From Sphingopyxis witflariensis (GTDB lineage: Bacteria > Pseudomonadota > Alphaproteobacteria > Sphingomonadales > Sphingomonadaceae), in assembly GCF_002205635.1 (NCBI RefSeq), contig NZ_NISJ01000001.1:434001-498000 (forward strand): 64,000 bases of DNA. The letters are read 5' to 3'. Made by a program: the position numbers and the translations under genes. Position 1 is the stretch's first letter. Each line of letters opens with the position of its first letter. The notes under the pieces are model-generated. The model saw only the letters and a program-made list of their open reading frames with translations. It was not told where the DNA came from and ran no database searches. This document shows positions 26,043-34,080 of the stretch, piece after piece.

Positions 26043-28223
26043 ATGACACAACATACTATAATCGGCCTCTCCGCCGCCGCGTTCCTTGCCGCCGCGGCCC
26101 TCTCCCCTGTCGCAACGGCAGGGGAGAGCGAAGGGCGCAGCTGGACGCTCGACGATATCCTCCACGCCCCCGAAGTAAGCGAGCTTACCCTCTCAGCGAA
26201 CGGGCGCTTCGCGCTCTACGCAGCAGAGATCGCGGACAGCGAGGCAAAACGGACACGTACGCAAATCCGGATCGTCGACATCGGTGCGGGCACACAACAT
26301 GATCTGTCGAGTGCGAGCATCGCAAAATCGTTCAAGCGCATACCGGGAACCGAGGACTGGAGCGCACTCCTCGACATTGGTGAAGGGCAGCAACTATACC
26401 GGATAGGAGCGAATGGCGGCATCCAGCCGTTGGTCGCAAATCCGGAACCGGTCGCGGTCGGCAAGGCCGATCTTTCCGTGTCTATGGGCGGCGGGGCCAT
26501 GCCCCACAGCGTCGGCATCCTAGGCTACGACTGGTCGCCCGACGGAAAATGGCTGTGGTATTCGCGGCTCAAGGCAAAGGCCGGTCCACCGCACATTCGC
26601 TTCGACGAAGAGGTCAGCACGCTGGCTAACCGCAAGCGGTCGTCGATCGAAGCCGAGATCGAGGTTTTCCTACGCGCCCCCGATGGCACGGTCGCGAAGG
26701 TCATCACTCGTCCGACGCGCGATCGCATGGCAATGTACGCAGGCGGTCGTGTAATCTGGCAGGGCGACGAGATCCTGTTTCGAATCGAATCTCCCGATGG
26801 GACTCTTGGAAGTGTTTTCGAGACGCGTGCATGGAACCGCAAGCGTCAAACCATGCGCACACTGTCAAACGAGCGCAACGCGCGGACCCTGACAATGCTC
26901 AGGGGTCCGCGGAACGGCATTCTGACAACGGGTGGGACCGGCACCATGCTCGAACTCGCAGAGATGCGTCCCGATGGACAGCGCCACATCTACGGTCGCT
27001 TCGGGTTCACTATTAGCGATTCAAATTATGCATTGAGCAACGATGGTCACCGCGCTGTCGTCGGAACACGAAGCATCGAGAATCCGCGCTACGGTCTCCT
27101 GCTCGTCGAACGAAGCGGGGTTCGCGAAATCACAGGCGCCGCAAGTCTGACTAAATGCGACTTCGATGACCGGATCACGCAAGCTGTCTGCGTCGAGGAG
27201 GGTATGGCGACGCCGCCCAAGCTAGTGCACATTGATCTCGCCTCTGGCAAGATTGACCCGCTGTTGCCAGTATCGGCGAGGTATGACGAAATTGCACCTC
27301 TCGACACGCGGCCACGCCGTTGGACCAATCGCGACGGCTACAAGGTTTCGGGCTATGTGATGTATCCGCGAGGATATAGGCCGGGTTCACGCTATCCGGC
27401 GATCGTCATCACCCATGGCTTCGACGCCGACGAGCGTTTTGCCGACCCCGAAAACCAGTGGAATTATCCGGCGCAGCTGTTTGCCGAGCGTGGCTATGTC
27501 GTGATGCTGATCAACGACCCGTCGCCTAGCCAATCGGCGGACCTACGCGCGGCCTACAACGCTTGGTCGCGCGGGAGCGGCCCACCCGATCCCAAGACGA
27601 TGCAGCGCCTGATCTGGCTCGAAAGCGTCCATGCCTTGGAGGATGCCGTCAATGAACTTGCAGCTGAAGGTCTAATCGATCCCCAGCGTGTCGGCATCGC
27701 CGGTTACAGCCGCGGCGCGCAGGTGGTCAATGTTGCGATTACCCATTCGCGGGCGTTTCACGCCGCATCGAGCGGCGACGGTGGATTTCTCGAACCTTCT
27801 GGATACGCCGGATGGCCGGCAGGCTATAATCCCGTCTATGGAGGTCCGCCGTTCGGCGAGCATTTCGAACAATATCTCCGTTTCGCGCCATCGCTCAATG
27901 CTGAGAAAATCTGCGCGCCTGTCTTACAGCAGGTCGCGGCTGCGGCCTCGATGCAAGCCGAGCTATTCGAAGCACTGCGTGCCGCCAACGTACCGACCCA
28001 GCTCACATACTACCCTGGGGCAAGCCCGGCATCGGACGAGACACATATCTTCCACATTCCGTCGAACCGACTCCTTGCGATGCGCGAGAATATCGCATGG
28101 TTTGACTATTGGTTGCTCGGAAAGCGCGACGCCGATGCCCCCTTCCCTGAGCGGATCGCCGCATGGGACCGAATGGCGAAGGAAGGAAGGCCTCGCTGCG
28201 ACACTGCAAAACCGCCGCCCTAA
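26043..28223 (+). CDS. Lasso peptide isopeptidase (S9 prolyl-oligopeptidase family, AtxE-like)
   Basis: The 726-residue protein has an N-terminal signal peptide (IIGLSAAAFLAAAALSPVATAG). A beta-propeller-like N-terminal domain (residues about 30-400) precedes an alpha/beta hydrolase domain with the nucleophile GYSRGAQ (Ser556) and the catalytic His in SDETHIFH (His668). In this family the enzyme opens the macrolactam of its partner lasso peptide. The context (TonB receptor upstream, lasso A-B-C convergent one base downstream) fits AtxE-type isopeptidases. Chosen start: ATG at 26043; an in-frame GTG at 26028 overlaps the receptor stop. Confidence 0.9.
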   Translation: MTQHTIIGLSAAAFLAAAALSPVATAGESEGRSWTLDDILHAPEVSELTLSANGRFALYAAEIADSEAKRTRTQIRIVDIGAGTQHDLSSASIAKSFKRIPGTEDWSALLDIGEGQQLYRIGANGGIQPLVANPEPVAVGKADLSVSMGGGAMPHSVGILGYDWSPDGKWLWYSRLKAKAGPPHIRFDEEVSTLANRKRSSIEAEIEVFLRAPDGTVAKVITRPTRDRMAMYAGGRVIWQGDEILFRIESPDGTLGSVFETRAWNRKRQTMRTLSNERNARTLTMLRGPRNGILTTGGTGTMLELAEMRPDGQRHIYGRFGFTISDSNYALSNDGHRAVVGTRSIENPRYGLLLVERSGVREITGAASLTKCDFDDRITQAVCVEEGMATPPKLVHIDLASGKIDPLLPVSARYDEIAPLDTRPRRWTNRDGYKVSGYVMYPRGYRPGSRYPAIVITHGFDADERFADPENQWNYPAQLFAERGYVVMLINDPSPSQSADLRAAYNAWSRGSGPPDPKTMQRLIWLESVHALEDAVNELAAEGLIDPQRVGIAGYSRGAQVVNVAITHSRAFHAASSGDGGFLEPSGYAGWPAGYNPVYGGPPFGEHFEQYLRFAPSLNAEKICAPVLQQVAAAASMQAELFEALRAANVPTQLTYYPGASPASDETHIFHIPSNRLLAMRENIAWFDYWLLGKRDADAPFPERIAAWDRMAKEGRPRCDTAKPPP

Positions 28224-28224
28224 T

Positions 28225-29796
28225 TCACGCGAAGCTCCACCGGCGCGCCCAACTCTCGGCAGCGGCAAGCGCAAGGATGCGCTGCTCGCGCGCATTGCCC
28301 CGCCAGGACGGATCTTCTGGTTCATCGAGAATGCTCGTATCGATAATCCCGCTGGCAGCGAGAACACCTTCGCGCAACAGCGCGTGAAGGTGTTCTCGCT
28401 GCAACCTGTAAATTGAAAGATGGAATTCTCCTGGCCCACCCTTCTGCGTCCGATCGATGATTGGCTTAGGGAGCAGATCCCTGAACGCTTTGCGCGCGAC
28501 GGCGCGGTCGCTCCCGTCTGCGATCCAATTCCAGGTCGGAATCGAAAGACAGAGTTCGATGATCGGCTGCGACTGCAATGGGGCGATGTGCGGCGGCGCA
28601 CGGCGGCGCGGATAGAGCTCGATGCTTTTCTGCGCCCGCATGAGAAAAGCAACGTGAACGCTCTTCCCGGGAAGGGCATCGACGGGCGCAGCAAGCCAAG
28701 GATGGGTAAAACCGCGCGCTGAGATCTTTGGGAGCAGGTCCACAGCGAGCCCGTATCCATTGAATCGCGGCTCGTGCAAACCGCCACTGCGCCTGTAACG
28801 CGCCCACGAGCGCCGGAGCACGGTCAGCACGTCCGCACCGGTCAATGTTGTCATGTCGCGAATCGTCGCTGCAAGGGGCAGACGTGGGCCTTCTGATAGG
28901 AAGCGGTCGAGAAGCGGAACAACGCTACGGATGCTGCAGAATATCCCGTCGCCGCCATTGCCGGAAAAATGAGCATCGACTGCCAATTCCAATTCCATCG
29001 TACGATGAATTGCTGCGACGGCCTGCTTAAAAATCGGTGAGATCGGCCAGGGATGCTGCGGCGTGACAGCTCGCCCAACATCAATGTCCGCAAGGTCGAA
29101 TCCGGCATCGCGCAGATTGATACCGAGCGAATTTGCGGCAGCCCGTGCATACGGCCGCTCGTCGCCCGTGAAGCCGGGGCTAACCAACGTCAGCGCGGTC
29201 AGCCGCCCTGCCCGCGGTGTCGCAGCAGCTGCAACGATTGAGGAATCAAGGCCACCCGACAATCCAAGCAGGATTGAGGAAAAGCAGCTCGCCCATGCGC
29301 CGACGCAATCGGCGATCGTCTCGCGAAGTTGCGCTGCCGCCTCTTCGATATCGAGGTGACGGGGCGCAACATGATCCCAAGGTGTCCACCATTGCTCGAC
29401 ACGCAACTCCTCCTTCTCGACCGTCAGGCACTCTCCCGCGATCAGTTCCTCGACATCAACGATGCAGGTTATGCGGCCCCGCGCATCGCCCGACGCGAGG
29501 ATGCGCGCGATCTCATGGAAATTGACTTGGCGCGGGCCGGGCGAAGCTAGATCCGTAATGTCGCCCGCAAGAACCACTCGGTCACGACCTCGCCGGACAT
29601 AGCAAGGCAGCAGACCCGACGGATCACGTAAAACATGAGCGGTGCGGCCATCGTCGACGTGGACGAAGACATAACCGCCCCAATAATCGCCGAGCAGTGA
29701 TTGTCCGTTATTGGCCGCGAGCGCGCTCCCCCGCGTTCCTGTCCATTTTCGTACCCGCACACTGGGCCGCCCTTTCTTGAACAGATGACCGATCAC
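28225..29796 (-). CDS. Lasso peptide cyclase C (asparagine-synthetase-like, McjC family), N-terminus interrupted
   Basis: From GTG 29796 the protein has 523 residues. It has a glutaminase-like N-terminal domain (LLGDYWGGYVFVHVDDGRTAHVLRDPSG) and an ATP-pyrophosphatase core, GLSGGLDSSIVAAA (SGGLDSS 180-186), FSGNGGDGIF and QKGGPGEF. It activates the side-chain carboxylate of the ring residue and closes the macrolactam on Gly1. The same frame is open for 50 more codons upstream to an ATG at 29946 that overlaps the B stop, with WSDEPTILIDAQTIVIGHLF reading like the family N-terminus. TAA at codon 5 (29934-29932) breaks it. No standard start lies between, so expression of a full N-terminal domain is doubtful. 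Confidence 0.85.
   Translation of the reverse strand: MIGHLFKKGRPSVRVRKWTGTRGSALAANNGQSLLGDYWGGYVFVHVDDGRTAHVLRDPSGLLPCYVRRGRDRVVLAGDITDLASPGPRQVNFHEIARILASGDARGRITCIVDVEELIAGECLTVEKEELRVEQWWTPWDHVAPRHLDIEEAAAQLRETIADCVGAWASCFSSILLGLSGGLDSSIVAAAATPRAGRLTALTLVSPGFTGDERPYARAAANSLGINLRDAGFDLADIDVGRAVTPQHPWPISPIFKQAVAAIHRTMELELAVDAHFSGNGGDGIFCSIRSVVPLLDRFLSEGPRLPLAATIRDMTTLTGADVLTVLRRSWARYRRSGGLHEPRFNGYGLAVDLLPKISARGFTHPWLAAPVDALPGKSVHVAFLMRAQKSIELYPRRRAPPHIAPLQSQPIIELCLSIPTWNWIADGSDRAVARKAFRDLLPKPIIDRTQKGGPGEFHLSIYRLQREHLHALLREGVLAASGIIDTSILDEPEDPSWRGNAREQRILALAAAESWARRWSFA
28355..28402. repeat. 17-bp perfect inverted repeat inside the lasso C gene
   Basis: GCAGCGAGAACACCTTC (28355-28371) and its exact reverse complement (28386-28402) flank a 14-base loop that itself contains GCGC/GCGC. 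On the minus strand it encodes QREHLHALLREGVLAAS near the C-terminus of the cyclase. A stem this long within coding sequence should fold in the mRNA. It lies 130-180 bases inside the convergent 3' ends of two transcripts. Confidence 0.8.
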
Positions 29797-29945
29797 GATC
29801 GTCTGCGCATCGATCAGGATCGTCGGCTCGTCCGACCAGAGCGCAACGTCCCCCGCCGCGAAATCAGGAGGTCGACCATATATTCGGCTTCCCTCGGGCC
29901 GTTTCCCGGCATGCGCGCCTATTTCGATTAATTAGCCCCCGGCCA

Positions 29946-30587
29946 TCAGACGGAAAATATTGGTTGATAGCGGCATATTACGTCGAGCGGATCGGTGAGG
30001 ACGCTCTCGCCCGCCTGTACCCAGCAATGTGCTGAAAAAGGCATAGTCACGCCGAATACAAGGAGTGCGCTGCAGCCTCGGCGCGCAAGCATGCGCTTCA
30101 TTGCAATGCCCCGCACGAGGCACTGGTCCGCAGCGGAGACATAGCGCCGACCGGCACGAAATGCGACCGTGACATCGCTCGCAACCCCATCGTCGCACGA
30201 GAGGCTGGCCAGCCCATCTCTTTCCAGTTGTTGCACGATACGGTAAATTCCGCGCCGTCGAAGATCGCCGCGCGCGCGGCGCTGAACCCATATTGTCCAT
30301 GCTGCCGAAGCGAAGGATACGCCGGCGAAGGAAGTATCAAAAAGGCTGGATGTGGGCGTCCTAGGAGGGAGATCGGTCGATCGGCCTTCAACATTGCCGC
30401 GCGCGATCAGATTCCAATCTCGCAGCCGCGAGAGGTCGGAATGGCTTGCCTTGTCCGTCAGATAGCGCTCCCAGGTCCGAACATATTTGGGAGGCAACAG
30501 AAAATAGCGATCAGCCGGCAGGTCAAAGAAAATATGGTCGGCACCGAGTTGCCGGTGATAAAGACCAGGACGTAGCGGGATGAACAT
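29946..30587 (-). CDS. Lasso peptide biosynthesis B protein (RRE plus leader peptidase)
   Basis: The protein has 213 residues. The N-terminal part (MFIPLRPGLYHRQLGADHIFFDLPADRYFLL) is in the position of the RiPP recognition element that binds the leader. The C-terminal transglutaminase-like cysteine protease has Cys156 (SAADQCLVRGIAMKRML), His187 (PFSAHCWVQ) and Asp199 (SVLTDP) in the family's order. It removes the leader after the Thr-Arg pair so that C can cyclise. The gene lies 55 bases after the precursor gene, and its stop overlaps the ATG in frame with C (TGATG). Confidence 0.92.
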   Translation of the reverse strand: MFIPLRPGLYHRQLGADHIFFDLPADRYFLLPPKYVRTWERYLTDKASHSDLSRLRDWNLIARGNVEGRSTDLPPRTPTSSLFDTSFAGVSFASAAWTIWVQRRARGDLRRRGIYRIVQQLERDGLASLSCDDGVASDVTVAFRAGRRYVSAADQCLVRGIAMKRMLARRGCSALLVFGVTMPFSAHCWVQAGESVLTDPLDVICRYQPIFSV

Positions 30588-30642
30588 GAGCGAAAACTCG
30601 CAACGGTCGGCGTGCCGCCATAGGACGGCACGCCGGTCGCTG

Positions 30643-30786
30643 TCAGTCGTCGTCGCTTATGGCGCCACTGAGTCCCCAGTGATCGCCGTCTTGGAAGTCA
30701 GGCTCGCCGAGTGGCTTGATGCCGCGCGTTTCGACGCTAATCGCGCCGAGCTCGATCAGTTCATCATTGCTCTGCAGATTTTTCAT
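30643..30786 (-). CDS. Lasso peptide precursor A (sphingopyxin-I-like)
   Basis: The 47-residue precursor is translated by hand from the minus strand, with AGGAAGGAAGAG just before the ATG. The leader (residues 1-21) is MKNLQSNDELIELGAISVET then Arg; Thr at position -2 is the hallmark of lasso leaders. The core (26 residues) starts GIKPLGEPD, giving a predicted 9-residue macrolactam between Gly1 and Asp9. The tail begins FQDGDHWGLSG and ends AISDDD. The pattern G-I-x-P-L-G-x-x-D with a late Gly-x-His parallels sphingopyxin I as I recall it. Bulky plug candidates are His15 and Trp16. B and C follow directly on the same strand. Confidence 0.93.
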   Translation of the reverse strand: MKNLQSNDELIELGAISVETRGIKPLGEPDFQDGDHWGLSGAISDDD

Positions 30787-30864
30787 CGCACTCTTCCTTC
30801 CTAACGCTGCGACCAAAATCGAGTCGCTGAGAAAGGCTATGCCCCGACTACGGATATTACTATT

Positions 30865-30881
30865 TTATAATCCGATTATAA
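30865..30881. promoter_or_regulatory. AT-rich palindrome upstream of lasso precursor gene
   Basis: TTATAAT-CCG-ATTATAA is a perfect 7+7 palindrome about 80 bases upstream of the precursor ATG. It contains TATAAT-like hexamers, so it could be an operator overlapping the promoter of the A-B-C operon. No well-spaced -35 was found with confidence. The ISL3 element begins about 200 bases further upstream. Confidence 0.45.
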
Positions 30882-31077
30882 TCAGTTCGGTACGTGCGGA
30901 AAACAATAAAAGAATCCATATAATTGAATGCGCAGCATGAGAATAGTGGAATACACATGACCCCGTGCTATCAGCACCTATGCCAAATCTATGCCGCGGA
31001 TATTGAGGCTCGGAAGCGTCGAATCACGCCTTCCAGACTGGACCCACGGACAGCCTCCCATACTGGTAAAATCGTTT

Positions 31078-32658
31078 ACGGCACCGCTATAGATGACCGA
31101 TTACGACCCCTCTGACTCCGCGGCTTCCTTGGCGGCCTGCATCGCCTGATATCGAATATTCATTTCTTCGGCATTGGCCTTCCAGCCAAATTTCCACCAG
31201 TCCTCCTCTGCCTGAAGGCAAGCGTGGCATTCCTTATATCCGATGGTAAATGACCGCGGAGTCAACGGATGACTTGCAGCCTTCTTGACGGATTCCTCGG
31301 CGGCCTCATCGAAGGGCTGGCTACAGGTGACGCAGGTAGGGTTGGTTTCTCGCCACGCCTTAAGCTTGGCGAGATATTCCGCCTTCTTCCGCCCCGCAGG
31401 CTTCCCGAATAGAGCGCGGTTTCTGATTGTTTCGAAATCGTTGTTGCTTCCCTGGCGTTGGATTGCTTTGAAATCCTTGTTCCGCCTTTCAACCACTGCG
31501 TTCGTAAGACGGTTATAACTGAAGAAATTCAAGATTTCATTTTCCCATTCGACGCTAGCGTTTATAGCCTTCTTGAACAGTTCCTCCAGATCGTCCGGGA
31601 TCGACGCGCGCCAATTATGGAGCGCCACCCTTGCGCTCTCGCGGCTGGCATGATCCCAGACGCTAAAGAATGCCTCTTTGATCCAGTACGGCTCCCGCAA
31701 ACCATCATAATTTCTCAGCCAGCCATCAAGGCTCAGTTGTTGCGCAGCAGACAGCTTCTTGTGTCGCACTTGGAATAACCCGCGACATCTCACGAGCTCC
31801 AGCCTCTCGTTTTCCTGTAGCGTTTTTTGGCATTTTAGCCGGGCCTGGGTCATGGCCTCGTTTGCCATCTTTGTGACGTGCCATTTGTCGGCAACGATCG
31901 CGGCCTGCGGCATCACGGCCTCTACGATCTGCCGATAAGGGCCGAATAGATCCATTGTGACGACCTCAACATCCTTATACCCTGGTAGGTTCAGAAGGAA
32001 GTTTTCAATAGTTGCGCTCTTATGGTTGGCCAACAATTCGAACGGCCAACCGTCTTCGAGGTTGACGAAGACCGCCCGCATGGAGCCAGCCAACGTGGTT
32101 TCGTCCATGCCCATCAAGCGAGGCGCCCGAAGCTCCCGCCTATGTTGCGCATTCAAAGCATCAGCATGCTCATTGGAAATACGGCGCACGGTACTTTCGT
32201 CCACGCCAACCTCTTCGGCAACGTGGGTATTGGGTATGAGTAACGATTTATTTTGGATGTATCTTACGCATCGATGCGCCATGCGTCGCTTGGGATGGAA
32301 GTCGCCGACAGACTCCCAAAATGTGCCCCGGCACGTTCCGCATTGATAGCGGGTCAGCGTAATCGTGACGAACGTTTGCCGACCATGGACCGGCGCGTCC
32401 ACGCACTTTAGCGGTTTTGTCCCAATTGGCGAAAGCTCACTTTGACGGTCGCATTTGCTACAATAAACGGGCGGATGCTTTGGAGAGGCGGCAATTTGAT
32501 ATACACCGTCATCGTCTATAAGGGCGTCGGTGACAATCCAGTTGGGCAAGAGAAGAGCATTTGTCATGATCGACATAATGTGATGAAATTACTTAACAAG
32601 AACTGTATCTCGCCTCCATAATTGATACCAAATTGGTTACATCTGCCGCAGCGCCTGT
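31078..32658 (-). mobile_element. ISL3-family insertion sequence (full length)
   Basis: The element is about 1.58 kb around one long transposase. The ends are approximate. GGCACCGCTATAGATGACC (31079-31097) pairs imperfectly with the reverse complement of GGTTACATCTGCCGCAGCGCC (about 32636-32656). A similar outer end is found on the deleted relative at about 17.53-17.56 kb, supporting the right boundary. No clear target duplication was identified. The element lies just upstream of the lasso A-B-C operon. Confidence 0.65.
31101..32576 (-). CDS. ISL3-family transposase
   Basis: The protein has 491 residues. The N-terminal zinc finger is VYCSKCDRQSELSP with CGTCRGTF. The HTH is VAEEVGVDESTVRRISNEHADAL. 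The DDE transposase core contains MGMDETTLAG, VVTMDLFGPYRQIV and, in the helical C-terminal part, SYNRLTNAVVERRNKDFKAIQRQG with the final Glu. The C-terminal Cys-x-x-Cys modules (PTCVTCSQPF, KECHACLQAEEDWW) are intact. Reading frame and motifs are complete, so it may be active. Confidence 0.88.
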   Translation of the reverse strand: MSIMTNALLLPNWIVTDALIDDDGVYQIAASPKHPPVYCSKCDRQSELSPIGTKPLKCVDAPVHGRQTFVTITLTRYQCGTCRGTFWESVGDFHPKRRMAHRCVRYIQNKSLLIPNTHVAEEVGVDESTVRRISNEHADALNAQHRRELRAPRLMGMDETTLAGSMRAVFVNLEDGWPFELLANHKSATIENFLLNLPGYKDVEVVTMDLFGPYRQIVEAVMPQAAIVADKWHVTKMANEAMTQARLKCQKTLQENERLELVRCRGLFQVRHKKLSAAQQLSLDGWLRNYDGLREPYWIKEAFFSVWDHASRESARVALHNWRASIPDDLEELFKKAINASVEWENEILNFFSYNRLTNAVVERRNKDFKAIQRQGSNNDFETIRNRALFGKPAGRKKAEYLAKLKAWRETNPTCVTCSQPFDEAAEESVKKAASHPLTPRSFTIGYKECHACLQAEEDWWKFGWKANAEEMNIRYQAMQAAKEAAESEGS

Positions 32659-32780
32659 TTTACGACCGGCTACTTCTCGCGAGGTGTTATCGGGCTCGCA
32701 ACACTCGCACCAACTTTGGCTTCAAAACATAGTTGGCGCGCCAGCTTGCGGAACATGTTTGTCATAGCCGGGCGCCACCA

Positions 32781-33014
32781 TCAGCAATCCGTTCGCTTCC
32801 CCCGGCGCCACATCTCAGCGAATGTAGTGAGGCTCACGCTACCCCAAAGCGCCCAGGTGCCATTACAACAATCTGCGATTTCCACTCCACGTAAGCGCCT
32901 CAACAGAATTGTTGCCTGTTCCGATAGTTCTTCACACGGGCGAGCCGACGATCCGGCATTTTCCATCAACCCTGAAACCGCCTCTTTCCAGCCGTTCGTT
33001 TCGCCGAACTTCAT
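32781..33014 (-). CDS. Possible small protein, 77 aa
   Basis: MKFGETNGWKEAVSGLMENAG, then ELSEQATILLRRLRGVEIADCCNGTWALWGSVSLTTFAEMWRRG, has a plausible folded-protein composition. There is no recognised family and no strong ribosome site. It lies alone in the 430-base gap between the ISL3 element and the rodZ-like gene, and may be a fragment of a resident gene cut by the insertion. Confidence 0.3.
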   Translation of the reverse strand: MKFGETNGWKEAVSGLMENAGSSARPCEELSEQATILLRRLRGVEIADCCNGTWALWGSVSLTTFAEMWRRGKRTDC

Positions 33015-33094
33015 TTGACTTTGCCGCGCCGTCAGTGCGATGAACGGTGCGACACGGTCGACATGGGTTGCAACCGACCGGCACGGAGACAGTA

Positions 33095-33952
33095 ATGGCA
33101 GAAGAAGAGGGCGCCCCCCAAGGCGAACTGGCGATCACGCGCACCGGCGATCGGCTGCGCTTGGCGCGCGAGGCAGCGGGGCTGTCGCTCGCTGACATCG
33201 CAACGCGCACGCGGATCACCCAGCGCCACCTCCTGGCCATTGAAAAATCGGAATTTTCGGAGCTTCCCGGGCGGACCTATGTCACGGGTTTCGCGCGTGC
33301 CTATGCCCGCGCCGTCGATCTGCCCGAAGCCGAGATTGGCACGGAGATTCGCCGCGAACTCGAAGAGGATCAATATGGCGCGCGTCCGCTGTACGAGGCC
33401 TATGAGCCGACCGATCCGGCGCGCCTGCCGACCGCCCGGCTGACCTGGACGCTGGTCGTCGTCGCGCTGATCCTGGTGTCGGCCTATGGCGTGTGGCGCT
33501 TCCTGTCGGTAGAACCCGACGAGGCGCTGATTGCGGCACAGAATCGCGATGCCGATGCGTCAGAAGCGCCATCGGCTACCGCCCCCGCCACCAAGGCCGG
33601 AACCGCCACGGGGCAAGCCGCGATTGCTGCGAATGCCCCCGTCGTCCTGACCGGCATTTCGGAAGTCTGGATTGGTTTCGACGACGCGACCGGCAAGACC
33701 GAAAACTGGCGCACGCTCGATGCCGGCGAAACCTATGAGGTTCCGCCCGCCTATATCGAACAGTTCACACTGCGCACGAGCATACCGCAGGCGTTGAAGG
33801 TCACCGTCGGCGGCCGCGATATCGGCGCGGTCGGTCCCGCCGACACGCTGGTCAAGGGCGTATCGCTGAAGCCCGCCGATCTGGTTGCACGGGCCGAGGG
33901 CAATGGCGCCCCCGGCTCGACCCCGGCGGCGGCACCGCTCCCGAAACGCTGA
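33095..33952 (+). CDS. rodZ: RodZ-like HTH membrane protein (DUF4115)
   Basis: The 285-residue protein starts MAEEEGAPQGELAITRTGDRL, with CACGGAGA upstream. The N-terminal HTH_25 (LRLAREAAGLSLADIATRTRITQRHLLAIE with LPGRTYVTGFARAYA) would contact MreB in the cytoplasm. One membrane helix follows at about 117-137 (LTWTLVVVALILVSAYGVW). A linker rich in Ala/Thr leads to the periplasmic DUF4115 domain (SEVWIGFDDATGKTENWRTLDAGETYEVP). It couples the MreB cytoskeleton to cell-wall synthesis in related bacteria. The tol-pal-type gene cpoB follows. Confidence 0.88.
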   Translation: MAEEEGAPQGELAITRTGDRLRLAREAAGLSLADIATRTRITQRHLLAIEKSEFSELPGRTYVTGFARAYARAVDLPEAEIGTEIRRELEEDQYGARPLYEAYEPTDPARLPTARLTWTLVVVALILVSAYGVWRFLSVEPDEALIAAQNRDADASEAPSATAPATKAGTATGQAAIAANAPVVLTGISEVWIGFDDATGKTENWRTLDAGETYEVPPAYIEQFTLRTSIPQALKVTVGGRDIGAVGPADTLVKGVSLKPADLVARAEGNGAPGSTPAAAPLPKR

Positions 33953-33958
33953 TCCCAA

Positions 33959-33981
33959 GCCCAAATGGCCGTCATTTGGGC
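33959..33981 (+). terminator. Hairpin after rodZ-like gene
   Basis: GCCCAAATG-GCCGT-CATTTGGGC forms a perfect 9-bp stem seven bases after the stop. There is no T-run, so it may reduce rather than stop read-through into cpoB, or protect the 3' end. Confidence 0.4.
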
Positions 33982-34080
33982 GGACCGGAGTGGAAGCGCG
34001 CCGAATTGGGTTTGCGCAGCCGCCGGTTGCGGCGTTATGGGTGCAGAAGTGAATAGTTAATTGTGGGGACCGATCGACCA

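Noticed and set aside
26193-27390. Minus-strand frames inside the isopeptidase
   Set aside because: Shadows without start signals. The plus strand has signal peptide, Ser and His catalytic motifs and operon context.
30580-30804. Plus-strand frame of 74 codons across the lasso precursor
   Set aside because: It is the reverse of the precursor gene. The minus strand has the ribosome site, leader Thr, core pattern and the following B and C genes.
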